This document shows positions 42,016-50,643 of a DNA stretch of 64,000 nucleotides, one piece after another. The notes under the pieces are model-generated. The model worked only from the letters and a program-made list of their open reading frames with translations, was not told the DNA's origin and searched no databases. The position numbers and the translations under genes are program-made. The stretch lies in the NCBI GenBank assembly GCA_902768605.1, contig CACXLY010000012.1, positions 1 through 64,000 of the forward strand, written 5' to 3'. The DNA is from an uncultured Bacteroidales bacterium. GTDB lineage: Bacteria; Bacteroidota; Bacteroidia; Bacteroidales; Bacteroidaceae. Positions within the stretch are counted from its first letter, which is position 1. Every line of letters begins with the position of its first letter.

Positions 42016-43374
42016 ATGACAAATGATATGATGAGAGACTTTAACGAACTGAAAATTGCAGTAGCAGGCACAGGCTACGTCGGCTTGTCCATCGCGACGC
42101 TGCTCAGCCAGCACCATCAGGTGACGGCCGTCGACGTGATTCCCGAGAAAGTAGAGAAGATCAACAATCGCATCTCGCCCATCCAGGACGAATACATCGA
42201 GAAGTACCTTGCCGAAAAGAAGCTGAACCTGACGGCAACGCTCGACGGCGCCGCTGCCTACCGCGACGCCGACTTCGTCGTCATCGCAGCGCCGACGAAC
42301 TATGACCCGGTGAAGAACTTCTTCGACACACACCACATCGAGGACGTCATCGACCTCGTCATCAGCGTAAACCCCGACGCCGTGATGGTCATCAAGAGCA
42401 CCATCCCCGTCGGCTACTGCCGCAGCCTCTATGCAAAGTATGCCCTGAAGTTCCTCTACAAACCCGAGCTGAAAGGCAAGAAGTTCAACCTGCTCTTCTC
42501 GCCCGAGTTCCTCCGCGAGAGCAAGGCACTCTACGACAACCTCTACCCCTCGCGCATCATCGTGGGTTATCCCAAGATACTCGAGATAAGCGACAGCAAC
42601 TTCACCGAGGAAAACGCGGCCATCACGGCCATCGGCAATCCCGACGCCAAGAGCTTCGCAGAGACTTTCGCCAAGCTTCTGCAGGAAGGCGCCGAGAAGG
42701 AGAATATCGACACGCTCTTCATGGGCATGAAGGAGGCAGAGGCCGTCAAGCTCTTTGCCAACACATACCTTGCCCTGCGCGTCAGCTACTTCAACGAGCT
42801 CGACACGTATGCCGAGGTGAAGGGCCTCGACCCGAAAGCCATCATCCGCGGCGTCGGCCTCGACCCGCGCATCGGTACGCACTACAACAACCCCTCCTTC
42901 GGCTACGGCGGCTACTGCTTGCCGAAGGACACCAAGCAGCTCTTGGCCAACTACCGCGACGTGCCGCAGCAGATGATGACGGCCATCGTGGAGAGCAACC
43001 GCACGCGAAAGGACTACATCGCCGACGCCGTGCTGCGCATGGCAGGCTACTACAGCGAGAATGCCCAGTGGGACAGCCATAGCGAGCGCAACTGCGTCAT
43101 CGGTGTCTTCCGCCTGACAATGAAATCGGGCAGCGACAACTTCCGTCAGTCGGCCATACAGGGCATCATGAAGCGCATCAAGGCAAAGGGCGCAGAGGTC
43201 ATCATCTACGAACCCACGCTGCAGGACGGCGAGAGCTTCTTCGGCTCGCGTGTCGTGAACGACCTCGAGGCCTTCAAGAAGCAGTCGCAAGCCATCGTGG
43301 CCAACCGCTACGAGGCTGTCCTCGACGACGTCCGCGACAAGGTTTACACCCGCGACATCTTCGGCTGCGACTAA
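42016..43374 (+). CDS. UDP-glucose/GDP-mannose dehydrogenase family protein (probably UDP-glucose 6-dehydrogenase)
   Basis: 452 residues from 42016. ATGs at 42028 and 42031 would also serve, and all lie in A-rich word repeats. NAD-binding [20 protein letters not shown] at the start, lysine in [22 protein letters not shown], and the catalytic Cys at about residue 301 in [15 protein letters not shown]. The enzyme oxidises the C6 hydroxyl of a sugar nucleotide to a carboxylate in two steps. UDP-glucose is the likeliest substrate, but the sequence alone does not exclude GDP-mannose or UDP-ManNAc. The product feeds capsule or surface glycan synthesis. Confidence 0.92.
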   Translation: MTNDMMRDFNELKIAVAGTGYVGLSIATLLSQHHQVTAVDVIPEKVEKINNRISPIQDEYIEKYLAEKKLNLTATLDGAAAYRDADFVVIAAPTNYDPVKNFFDTHHIEDVIDLVISVNPDAVMVIKSTIPVGYCRSLYAKYALKFLYKPELKGKKFNLLFSPEFLRESKALYDNLYPSRIIVGYPKILEISDSNFTEENAAITAIGNPDAKSFAETFAKLLQEGAEKENIDTLFMGMKEAEAVKLFANTYLALRVSYFNELDTYAEVKGLDPKAIIRGVGLDPRIGTHYNNPSFGYGGYCLPKDTKQLLANYRDVPQQMMTAIVESNRTRKDYIADAVLRMAGYYSENAQWDSHSERNCVIGVFRLTMKSGSDNFRQSAIQGIMKRIKAKGAEVIIYEPTLQDGESFFGSRVVNDLEAFKKQSQAIVANRYEAVLDDVRDKVYTRDIFGCD

Positions 43375-43531
43375 GCAAGGCATTCACAGGCAGCTTCGCT
43401 CGTCCTTCGGACAGTAGTTAAACCGAATGTCGGGGAGCAGCGATTCGGGGCAATTAATGTATTGGCTCAACTACTTAACTACTGTCTACTTAACTACTTC
43501 AGCAGTTTCAGTTATAATATAAGAAAACGTT
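43375..43531. repeat. Short inverted word repeats between the dehydrogenase and RNase R genes
   Basis: ACAGTAGTTAA near 43409 is matched by TTAACTACTGT near 43473. The right side repeats 9-mer words (AACTACTTA, AACTACTGT, CTACTTAACTACTTC). No other feature is seen in this gap. Confidence 0.65.
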
Positions 43532-45802
43532 ATGGGCAAGAAGAAAACAGGCAGCAGGGGACTGCGCAAGACCGATTTAGAACGTGTCGTCATTGACTTT
43601 TTCCAGGAAAACCCGACCGTCACCTTCCCCTTGAAGGGCATCTGCAAACAGCTTCATCTCAGGACGAGCCAGGCAAAGATGCTCCTCGTCGACGTGTTGG
43701 AAGGCCTCCTGATGGACGACTTCATCAAGGAGCAACCACGTGGGTACTACACTTTGAACATGCCGTCGCAGGTGATGACTGGCATCTTCCATCGCAAGGC
43801 GAACGGCAAGAACACGTTCGAGCCCGCGGAGGGCGGCGAGCCCATACTCGTGGCCGAGCGAAACAGCCTGCATGCGATGGACGGCGACACGGTGCAAGTC
43901 ACCCTGCTCGCCCGCAGGAAACACCATGTCCGCGAGGCGGCGGTGACCGAAATCCTGAAGCGCAGCGACAAGACCTTCGTGGGAACCCTGCAGGTGCAAC
44001 GGGGATACGCGTACCTCCTGACTGAGGACAGAACCCTTGCCAACGACATCTTCATCCCGACGGAATACCTCAAAAAAGGCAAGACGGGCGACAAGGCCGT
44101 GGTGCGCATCGTGGAGTGGCCCGACAAGGCAAAGAACCCGATTGGCAAGGTGATTGACATACTTGGCAAGACCGGCGAGAACAATGCCGAGATGCATGCC
44201 ATCCTGGCGGAGTACGGATTGCCATACGTCTATCCTGCTGCCGTGGAGAAAGCGGCCGAGAAACTCATGCCGGGCATCACCGAGGAAGAGGTCAGTCGGC
44301 GTCTCGACATGCGAGATGTCCTCACCTTCACCATCGACCCCGCCGACGCCAAGGACTTCGACGACGCCCTCAGCATCCGTGAGCTAAAGAAGGGACTGTG
44401 GGAAGTGGGCGTCCACATTGCCGACGTCAGCCACTACGTCAAGGAGGGCTCCATCATAGATAAGGAAGCGTACAAGCGCGCCACGAGCGTCTATCTCGTG
44501 GACCGCACGGTGCCGATGCTGCCCGAACGCCTCTGCAACTACATCTGCTCGCTCCGTCCCGACGAGGACAAGCTGACGTATTCGGTCATCTTCCACATGA
44601 ACGAAAAGGCCGAAGTGAAGGACTGGAAGCTCGCCCACACGGTAACGCGCAGCGACCGTCGCTTCGCATACGAAGAGGTGCAGAAGATACTGGAGGACCG
44701 CGGCGAGGCAAGTCCGGAAGATTATAAGGCTCCAGGGGACCAGCAACCACAAGACCCACCCCAACCCTCCCTTAAAGGGAGGGAGCCCAAACCAGGTCAG
44801 GAAGTCTCCCCTTTAAGGGGAGATTTAGAGGGGTCTTTGGTTGAGTCTCTCATTGTATTGAACCGTATGGCCAAGCAACTGCGTCAGAGGCGCTTCGCTG
44901 CCGGGGCGGTGGACTTCGACAGGTGCGAAGTGCGCTTCAACATCGACGCCGACGGGCACCCGACGGGCGTGTACTTCAAGGTCGCGAAAGACGCGAACAA
45001 ACTCATCGAGGAGTTCATGCTGCTCGCCAATCGCACCGTGGCCGAGAGCATCGGCAAGGTTCCGAAGAACGTCAAGCCCAAGGTCTTCCCCTATCGCATC
45101 CACGAGAATCCCGACCCGCAAAAGCTCCTCAACCTCGCAGACTTCGTGAAGAAGTTCGGCCACAGGCTGAAGGCGACGGGCAACAGAGCGGAGATAAGCC
45201 GCAACATCAATCGTCTGCTCGACGACGTCAAGGGCAAGCGCGAGCAGAACGTCATCGAGATGATAACGCTCCGCGCCATGATGAAGGCCAAGTACAGCAC
45301 GTTCAACTGCGGCCACTACGGCTTGGCGTTCGACTACTACACGCATTTCACCTCCCCCATCCGACGCTATCCCGACCTCATGGTGCACCGCCTCCTGACG
45401 CGCTATGCCGAGGGCGGACGCACCGTCGGACAGGAGAAGTACGAGGAGTTCTGCGAACACTGCAGCGACATGGAGCAGACGGCAGCATCGGCCGAAAGGG
45501 CAAGCATCAAGTACAAGCAGGTGGAGTACATGAGCGACCACATGGGCGAGACCTTCCAGGGCACGATATCCGGCGTCACGGAGTTCGGCCTCTACGTCGA
45601 GATAGACGAGAACAAGTGCGAGGGCATGATACCGCTGCGCGACCTCGAAGGCGACTACTATGACTTCGACGAACAGAACTACTGCCTGAAAGGCCGCCGT
45701 TACCACCACTGCTACAACCTGGGCGACAGCGTCAAGGTGCAGGTGGCCCGCGCCGACCTCTACAGAAAGCAGCTCGACTTCAAACTCATCCAGCCGGACT
45801 AA
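43532..45802 (+). CDS. rnr: Ribonuclease R with a repeat-derived insertion in the RNB domain
   Basis: 756 residues. An N-terminal winged-helix segment and cold-shock domains are followed by the RNB nuclease with its acidic motif FTIDPADAKDFDDALSI, then HFTSPIRRYPDLMVHRLL, then a C-terminal S1 domain (GTISGVTEFGLYVEIDENKC). RNase R degrades structured RNA 3' to 5' and takes part in rRNA and mRNA quality control. At about residues 405-437 a paired palindrome adds some 30 residues (APGDQQPQDPPQPSLKGREP and on) between the usual E-D-Y-K and V-L-N-x-x-A-K-x-L-R-x-R-R-F motifs. All catalytic motifs remain. The loop is probably surface exposed. Confidence 0.94.
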   Translation: MGKKKTGSRGLRKTDLERVVIDFFQENPTVTFPLKGICKQLHLRTSQAKMLLVDVLEGLLMDDFIKEQPRGYYTLNMPSQVMTGIFHRKANGKNTFEPAEGGEPILVAERNSLHAMDGDTVQVTLLARRKHHVREAAVTEILKRSDKTFVGTLQVQRGYAYLLTEDRTLANDIFIPTEYLKKGKTGDKAVVRIVEWPDKAKNPIGKVIDILGKTGENNAEMHAILAEYGLPYVYPAAVEKAAEKLMPGITEEEVSRRLDMRDVLTFTIDPADAKDFDDALSIRELKKGLWEVGVHIADVSHYVKEGSIIDKEAYKRATSVYLVDRTVPMLPERLCNYICSLRPDEDKLTYSVIFHMNEKAEVKDWKLAHTVTRSDRRFAYEEVQKILEDRGEASPEDYKAPGDQQPQDPPQPSLKGREPKPGQEVSPLRGDLEGSLVESLIVLNRMAKQLRQRRFAAGAVDFDRCEVRFNIDADGHPTGVYFKVAKDANKLIEEFMLLANRTVAESIGKVPKNVKPKVFPYRIHENPDPQKLLNLADFVKKFGHRLKATGNRAEISRNINRLLDDVKGKREQNVIEMITLRAMMKAKYSTFNCGHYGLAFDYYTHFTSPIRRYPDLMVHRLLTRYAEGGRTVGQEKYEEFCEHCSDMEQTAASAERASIKYKQVEYMSDHMGETFQGTISGVTEFGLYVEIDENKCEGMIPLRDLEGDYYDFDEQNYCLKGRRYHHCYNLGDSVKVQVARADLYRKQLDFKLIQPD
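44752..44836 (+). repeat. Paired palindromic element inside the RNase R gene
   Basis: Inverted half AGACCCACCCCAACCCTCCC with core completed by GGGAGGG, about 20 bp, then forward half GTCTCCCCTTTAAGGGGAGA and tail TTTAGAGGGGTCT. The frame of the forward half is the same as in the aminopeptidase and GH92 genes. Confidence 0.92.
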
Positions 45803-45931
45803 GGGGAAGAAGAAAGAGGGAAGATGTAAGAAGGAAAAGGTTCGAGGGAAGATGTGAAAGGGAAGAAAGAGACACGATTTGCGCTGTCGTGCACTTTTTT
45901 GCCTTATATCAAGAAAAAAGGGCAAGGAAAA

Positions 45932-45963
45932 GTTGCAGAAAAGCACGTTTTGCCGTACTTTTG
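45932..45963 (+). promoter_or_regulatory. Promoter of the PurF-like gene
   Basis: GTTG at 45932-45935, 20 bp, TACTTTTG at 45956-45963. The leader of about 75 bases includes a small heptamer array (ATTCTTC/ATTCTTA/ATTCTAC words, 46001-46030). Confidence 0.65.
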
Positions 45964-46041
45964 CACCCGAATTGAATGAAGACTCAAAGCGGAAGCAAAT
46001 TCTTCATTCTTAATTCTACATTCTTAATTAAAAAGAAGACA

Positions 46042-47469
46042 ATGGGCGGATTCTTCGGTACGGTTCAGAAACAACACTGTGTTAACGACCTTTTTTACGG
46101 CACAGACTATCAGTCACATCTCGGCACGAAACGTGGCGGCATGGCCACTCTGAGCGACTCGGGCGAGTTCCTGCGAAGCATCCACAACCTGGAAAGCACA
46201 TACTTCCGCACACGATTCGAGCCCGAGCTCGACAAGTTCCAGGGCCGCTCGGGCATCGGCGTCATCAGCGACACCGACGCGCAGCCGATGCTCATGAACA
46301 GCCACCTGGGCCGCTTCGCGCTCGTCACCGTCGCCAAAATCAACAATCAAGAGGACCTGGCGCAGCACCTGCTCGACGAGGGCGGACACCTCAGCGAGTT
46401 CAGCAGCGGCAAAATCAACCCGACGGAGCTCGTCGCGCTACTTATTATAAAAGGTAAGGACTTCGTGGACGGCATCGAAATCGTCCACAAGCTCATCAAG
46501 GGGTCGTGCTCCATGCTGCTCCTCACCGAGAACGGCATCATAGCAGCCCGCGACGCATGGGGCAGGACGCCCATCGTGGTGGGACGTAAAGAAGGCGCCA
46601 TGGCCGTGACGAGCGAGACGTCGGCCTTCCCCAACCTGGGCTTCGAGACAAGCTATTACGTCGGTCCCGGCGAGGTAGTCCGCATCACTTCCGACGAGAT
46701 GGAGGTGCTCCGGCCTGCCAATCCCCGCATGCAAATCTGCTCGTTCCTATGGGTTTACTACGGCTTCCCGACCAGCAACTACGAGGGCCGCAACACGGAA
46801 ATCGTGCGTAACGAATGCGGACGCGTCATGGGGCAGGAGGACAAGACCGAGGTGGACTGCGCCTGCGGCATCCCCGACAGCGGCGTCGGCATGGCGGTGG
46901 GTTACGCTCAGGGACACGGCTGCCCCTACATGCGTGCCATCAGCAAGTACACGCCCACATGGCCCCGCTCCTTCACGCCCAGCAATCAGGAGATGCGCAA
47001 CCTGGTGGCGAAGATGAAGCTCATCGCCAACAAGGACGTCCTCGAAGGCAAACGCGTGCTCTTCTGCGACGACAGCATCGTACGCGGCACACAGCTTCGC
47101 GACAACACGAAGGTACTTCACGACCTCGGAGCCAAGGAGGTGCACATGCGCATCGGCTGTCCGCCGCTCGTTTACAGCTGTCCCTTCGTCAACTACAGCG
47201 CCAGCAAGAGCGACCTGGAGCTCATCACGCGTCGCATCATCAAAGACTTCGAGGGCGACGACAGCAAGAATCTCGAGGCCTACACCCGCACCGACAGCCC
47301 CGAGTACAAGCGCATGGTCGATGAGATAGCACGCCGCCTGAACCTCGACTCGTTGCGTTTCTCCAAGCTCGAGACGCTTGTCCACGCCATCGGCCTCCCG
47401 AAGGAACGCATCTGCACACACTGCTTCGACGGCAGCTCAGCATACACCCTCAGCGAGCAGAACACATAG
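46042..47469 (+). CDS. Amidophosphoribosyltransferase-like protein lacking the N-terminal catalytic Cys
   Basis: 475 residues from ATG 46042. The start at MGGFFGTVQKQHCVNDLFYG aligns with the C-G-I-F-G start of PurF. An upstream ATG at 45976 would add only repeat-derived residues. The glutaminase domain (SHLGTKRGGMATLSDSGEF) is followed by a phosphoribosyltransferase domain with the PRPP loop VLFCDDSIVRGTQLRDN and the conserved CACGIPDSGVGMAVGYAQGH. Gly stands where PurF has its nucleophilic Cys1, so ammonia release from glutamine is doubtful. It may use free ammonia or have another role. Stand-alone transcription unit. Confidence 0.88.
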   Translation: MGGFFGTVQKQHCVNDLFYGTDYQSHLGTKRGGMATLSDSGEFLRSIHNLESTYFRTRFEPELDKFQGRSGIGVISDTDAQPMLMNSHLGRFALVTVAKINNQEDLAQHLLDEGGHLSEFSSGKINPTELVALLIIKGKDFVDGIEIVHKLIKGSCSMLLLTENGIIAARDAWGRTPIVVGRKEGAMAVTSETSAFPNLGFETSYYVGPGEVVRITSDEMEVLRPANPRMQICSFLWVYYGFPTSNYEGRNTEIVRNECGRVMGQEDKTEVDCACGIPDSGVGMAVGYAQGHGCPYMRAISKYTPTWPRSFTPSNQEMRNLVAKMKLIANKDVLEGKRVLFCDDSIVRGTQLRDNTKVLHDLGAKEVHMRIGCPPLVYSCPFVNYSASKSDLELITRRIIKDFEGDDSKNLEAYTRTDSPEYKRMVDEIARRLNLDSLRFSKLETLVHAIGLPKERICTHCFDGSSAYTLSEQNT

Positions 47470-47571
47470 CCATCGTGCGGCCCGTCCGTCCGCGGGCTAT
47501 CGGTCATCGGGAAGTGTCTCCACTTCCACGATGTCTTTTATTCTTGCCATTTCCTTTTTCGTTTGTGCCGT

Positions 47572-47664
47572 ACATTTTATGTGCACGACCTCTTCTTGTG
47601 TGAGGGCGTGCCTTGCGGGGCACGCTGTTCCCCTCACACAAGGTGAGGTCAGCACATAAAATGT
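47572..47664. terminator. Large inverted repeat between convergent genes
   Basis: Left arm from ACATTTTATGTGC through GACCTC and CTTGTGTGAGG to GGCGTGCC. Right arm GGCACGC, CCTCACACAAG, GAGGTC, GCACATAAAATGT. The arms are about 40 bp each with small mismatches. It lies between the PurF-like gene and the convergent FISUMP gene, so it may end both transcripts. The arms are far longer than a normal terminator needs. Confidence 0.7.
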
Positions 47665-47687
47665 TTTGGGCTTGTTCGGCCGAGGGA

Positions 47688-48968
47688 CTATTCTTGAACA
47701 CGCACGGCCCGCACAGACCGCCCGCCGTAGCGGTAGTCGCTGCCGTACCAATTCCAGTAGCCCGAACTGAAGTAGAGGTAGTACGCGTTGCTGTCGCAGC
47801 TCGGGTCGAAAGAACTCGACCAGTAGTAGCCGTAGCTGCCCGCGCCGTAGAGCTCGTCGTCCCAGCGGCGGCCAGCAGCGGGCAGGAAGATGGTGTTGCC
47901 GTTCGGACCGGTCACTAAAGTACCGTTCACGCCGCCCTGCGTCGTCCACTCACGGGTGCAGTTGTCAAGTAGCTCTTGCATCTGTACGAGCGTCGGCATG
48001 TGCCAAGGCGAACCCCAGTTCTTGGTCGCTGCATCATCCTCGGGAAGCAACTCCGTCAAGCCGCCATTGTTTTTGTACTTATTGAATGTGCTGCCACCAT
48101 CATCTGTGTCAAAGTACGTGCTCCAATCATAGTAGTCCTTCGGCGCTGTCTCGCCCCAGGCGAAGTAGTCGCCGTATTCCTCGGGTCTGTTGGCACCCAC
48201 GTTGCACGTCGCCCACAGCGTCCCGCTCGGCAAGCCAAGGTCAACATACTCTCTGCCATTTATTGTTCCTGAGGTATCATTTGTCACCGTCACCTGGCAC
48301 TCTGCCTTCACTCCGCTGCCGTCCGTCGCAGAGCAGGTGATGGTGCAGGTGCCCTTGGCTACTGCAACCACCAAACCGTTATTGATTACCGTTGCCACTG
48401 CATCGTCGCTGCTCGCCCACGTCACGGCGGAGTTGTCGGCATCGGCAGGCTCAACGGTTGCCGTGAGGTACATTGTCTCGTCCGGCTGAAGCGTAATCGA
48501 CGTCTCGCTCAGCGTGATGCCTGTCACGAGCTGAACAGGCTTCGTGCGGCTCCACACATTGAAGCTGCTGCTGCCAAGCGTGCTGACGACCAGCATTTCA
48601 TCCGTCACCTTATACACCCTCAGGATATTCATCGGAACGCCCGATGCATTGTTGATGATAATGTTGCCTTGATAAGGCATGAACTCGTAGGTGGCACCTT
48701 CCATGTAGTCCGTCGTGCCGTCCTCGTTGAAGGTCATGCTTACGCTCTTCGACTTGTACCATGTGCCTACGATTGGTTGGTTGACGGGCGTAAAGGGACC
48801 GAAGTCCACGTCGCTGCCGATGCCATCGTAAAAGACGATACTGTCCGTGCGCAGACTGAACTGCGCCACCGTTCCGTCACTCTTGTACACGCGGAAGCCT
48901 TGCCCCCACGCCGTCTGCATGCCTGCCACCAAGAAGAGCAAGGCTGCAAAAAAGGTTTTCAGTTTCAT
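47688..48968 (-). CDS. Secreted FISUMP-domain protein with Ig-like (BIG2) domain
   Basis: 426 residues from ATG 48968 (signal KLKTFFAALLFLVAGMQTAW). After the signal comes the short FRVYKSDGTVAQFSLRTDSI motif, also seen in the GH26 protein. Then follow a lipocalin-like segment (IVGTWYKSKSVSMTFNEDGT), a BIG2 Ig-like domain (about 155-240, ITLSETSITLQPDETMYLTA) and a C-terminal FISUMP domain (about 245-426: EYVDLGLPSGTLWATCNVGA, YFAWGETAPK, GNTIFLPAAGRR). FISUMP domains are common on Bacteroidetes and Fibrobacter surface proteins, and their ligand is unknown. The promoter lies at 49030-49062. Confidence 0.9.
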   Translation of the reverse strand: MKLKTFFAALLFLVAGMQTAWGQGFRVYKSDGTVAQFSLRTDSIVFYDGIGSDVDFGPFTPVNQPIVGTWYKSKSVSMTFNEDGTTDYMEGATYEFMPYQGNIIINNASGVPMNILRVYKVTDEMLVVSTLGSSSFNVWSRTKPVQLVTGITLSETSITLQPDETMYLTATVEPADADNSAVTWASSDDAVATVINNGLVVAVAKGTCTITCSATDGSGVKAECQVTVTNDTSGTINGREYVDLGLPSGTLWATCNVGANRPEEYGDYFAWGETAPKDYYDWSTYFDTDDGGSTFNKYKNNGGLTELLPEDDAATKNWGSPWHMPTLVQMQELLDNCTREWTTQGGVNGTLVTGPNGNTIFLPAAGRRWDDELYGAGSYGYYWSSSFDPSCDSNAYYLYFSSGYWNWYGSDYRYGGRSVRAVRVQE

Positions 48969-49029
48969 GTTGTCTATAATTATATTAATAATGTCGCTGC
49001 ACACATTTGATTTCTGCACATTATCGCCA

Positions 49030-49062
49030 CAAAGTTAGGAAAATATGACGAAACCGCCAAAT
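49030..49062 (-). promoter_or_regulatory. Promoter of the FISUMP gene
   Basis: Minus-strand TTTG (49062-49059), 21 bp, TAACTTTG (49037-49030). The leader is about 60 bases. Confidence 0.7.
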
Positions 49063-49225
49063 GATTGCGAGAAAAAGTAACATGATATGTACGTGCATTG
49101 ACATGACTGCAAGATTCTTCAGCTGTTTCTGAGAGCATAGCTACCTACATAAAACAGTATGTTTTCGTGGCAAAGCAACCATCTTCTGCAATTAGCTTGC
49201 TTTTATACAAGCAGATTCTTTTGAA

Positions 49226-49283
49226 GTTACCAACGCGAAACTTTTTGTTACGCAGACGAAACAAAAAGTTTCGCGTTGGTAAC
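49226..49283. repeat. Perfect 24-bp inverted repeat with 10-base loop
   Basis: GTTACCAACGCGAAACTTTT (plus TGTT), loop ACGCAGACGA, and the exact complement. It stands alone between the queE end and the FISUMP promoter. Confidence 0.93.
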
Positions 49284-49407
49284 AAATCGTTTTCACAGGG
49301 CGTGAAATGTCATTCCACATTTCTCAAGGTTTTGTGTGGCACGAAATGTGGAGAGTTTTGACAAGAGGGGAAACAGAAGCAGACGGTTTGTCAATATTTA
49401 ACCGTCC

Positions 49408-50010
49408 TTACTTTATGCCGAGCAGCTTGTGGGTCTGCAGCGACAAAGACCACTTGGGATGCTCCAGGATGTAAGCAATCGTGTCGCGGAGGATGATGCG
49501 GTTGCGCATCTCGTCGCCCGTGTCGAGCGGCTGGAGGTAAAGAAGCCCTCTCCTGCTCCCCCTTTGGGGGAGTGACTCGAGGAAACGCTCGGGGTCGTCG
49601 CCTATTCCTTTATATAATACCTTCAGTTCATCAACATGAAGCCTCCCTCCTCGGGGGGAGGTTTGGAGGGGGGCTTTTTTCGGCGAACACGTCACCCAAT
49701 CTATACCTTCGGGAAGGGGCAAAGTCCCGTTCGTCTCGACCTGTATGAAGAAGCCTGCTTCGTGGAGTTTATCGACAAGCGTCTGCGTGAGCTGCAAGGC
49801 AGGCTCGCCGCCGGTGACGACGATGTGACGCGGTTCGTGCCTGCTTGCCTCAGCCACAATCTCGTCCTCGCTCATCTCCCTGTAGGCCTGATGATTGGTG
49901 TCGCAGAACGGGCATTGCAGATTGCACCCCGAGAAGCGGAGGAAGAAGGCCGGCGTGCCGGTGAAGTACCCCTCTCCCTGAAGCGAAAGAAACGTCTCGT
50001 TAACCCTCAA
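49408..50010 (-). CDS. queE: 7-carboxy-7-deazaguanine synthase (radical SAM), with two repeat insertions
   Basis: 200 residues. VNETFLSLQGEGYFTGTPAF and the radical-SAM cluster motif C-x-x-x-C-x-x-C in FSGCNLQCPFCDTNH are diagnostic, with VVTGGEPAL for SAM binding. QueE converts carboxytetrahydropterin to carboxydeazaguanine on the way to preQ0 and queuosine. Two repeat-derived stretches are present. KKAPLQTSPRGGRLHVDELK holds a forward half element (49639-49676), and LESLPQRGSRRGLLYLQPLD an inverted half (49543-49572). The rest is a normal short Bacteroidetes QueE. It follows queD by about 140 bp. queC is not in the window. Confidence 0.92.
   Translation of the reverse strand: MRVNETFLSLQGEGYFTGTPAFFLRFSGCNLQCPFCDTNHQAYREMSEDEIVAEASRHEPRHIVVTGGEPALQLTQTLVDKLHEAGFFIQVETNGTLPLPEGIDWVTCSPKKAPLQTSPRGGRLHVDELKVLYKGIGDDPERFLESLPQRGSRRGLLYLQPLDTGDEMRNRIILRDTIAYILEHPKWSLSLQTHKLLGIK
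49543..49676. repeat. Split pair of palindromic half elements inside queE
   Basis: Inverted half AAGCCCTCTCCTGCTCCCCC with core completion GGGGGAG (49543-49572) and forward half AAGCCTCCCTCCTCGGGGGG, tail TTTGGAGGGGGGCTT (49639-49676). They face each other, but 66 bp of queE-specific coding sequence lies between them instead of the usual 16-20 bp. Confidence 0.85.
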
Positions 50011-50016
50011 CTTTAT

Positions 50017-50151
50017 TTACGATTTAATCATTTACGATTTACTATTTATTTACGATTTGGCTATTTAGCTATTTACGAGACGGACGACAAATAATTCAAT
50101 AATAAAATTGTACATCAATCGTAAATTGTAAATCGTCAAATAGTAAATTGA
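50017..50151. repeat. Inverted pair of ATTTACG / TAAATCG word arrays between queD and queE
   Basis: Left words ATTTACG, ATTTAAT, ATTTACG, ATTTACT (50026-50078). Right words GTAAATT, GTAAATC, AATAGTAAATT (50118-50150) are the complementary type. Fills the gap between the two genes. Confidence 0.75.
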
Positions 50152-50152
50152 G

Positions 50153-50485
50153 TTAATCCTTCTCGTACGTTGCCATGTTGCCCTCGCTCTCCTGAACATC
50201 GACGCGATAGCACTCGGGCAGCTGGTCGCACACCCACTTCGCGATGTTCTCGGCCGTCGGGTTGCAGGGAAGCACTTCGTTGAGGTTCGCATGGTCGAGC
50301 TGCGACTCGATGCGCTGCTTGATGAGTTTGAAATCGACGACCATGCCGTCCTGATTCAACTCGCGAGCCTTGCAATAGACCGTGATGGTCCAATTGTGGC
50401 CGTGCAGCTGGCTACACTTACTGGGATACGACAACTCAAGATGGTGGCTGGCAGATATGACCAGGCGTTTGCTTATGTAATACAT
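50153..50485 (-). CDS. queD: 6-carboxytetrahydropterin synthase
   Basis: 110 residues. Zinc-binding His in SASHHLEL and QLHGHNWTITV, catalytic Cys in SKCSQLHGH, and the P-T-A-E-N-I-A motif near residue 78. QueD turns dihydroneopterin triphosphate into carboxytetrahydropterin, the substrate chain leading to QueE. The product stops at the edge of a word-repeat array, with MATYEKD as last residues. The -7 box lies at 50542. Confidence 0.93.
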   Translation of the reverse strand: MYYISKRLVISASHHLELSYPSKCSQLHGHNWTITVYCKARELNQDGMVVDFKLIKQRIESQLDHANLNEVLPCNPTAENIAKWVCDQLPECYRVDVQESEGNMATYEKD

Positions 50486-50541
50486 CCTCTTAATTTACGG
50501 TTTGACTATTTACTAATTACTCTTTATATGCAGTTTGGCCA

Positions 50542-50549
50542 CAAAAGTA
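50542..50549 (-). promoter_or_regulatory. -7 promoter box of queD
   Basis: Minus-strand TACTTTTG about 57 bp before the queD ATG. No -33 box and no recognisable preQ1 riboswitch in the leader. Confidence 0.5.
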
Positions 50550-50593
50550 CAAAAAAACTGCGAACTATGAGCTATAAACTATAAACTTTTTCG

Positions 50594-50601
50594 TACCTTT
50601 G
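50594..50601 (+). promoter_or_regulatory. -7 promoter box of the DUF4954 gene
   Basis: TACCTTTG, 42 bp before the ATG at 50644. A heptamer-like array (CTATGAG/CTATAAA/CTATAAA) occupies the -33 region. Confidence 0.6.
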
Positions 50602-50643
50602 CACCCGATTTACGCAAAATAAGGTTTACAGGATAACATTCTT

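Larger units (their letters stand above)
48969..49407. other. 439-bp gap: promoter, perfect hairpin, no gene
   Basis: Contains the FISUMP promoter, the 24-bp hairpin at 49226-49283, and a looser inverted pair TCCACATTT / AAATGTGGA (about 49314-49352). Any frame crossing the hairpin is an accident of its symmetry. Confidence 0.7.

Noticed and set aside
49167..49361. Plus-strand frame of 64 codons between queE and the FISUMP gene
   Set aside because: It runs across the perfect hairpin. The symmetry of the hairpin explains the open frame.
50486..50593. preQ1 riboswitch ahead of queD
   Set aside because: The leader is short and filled by word repeats. No preQ1 aptamer pattern could be recognised.
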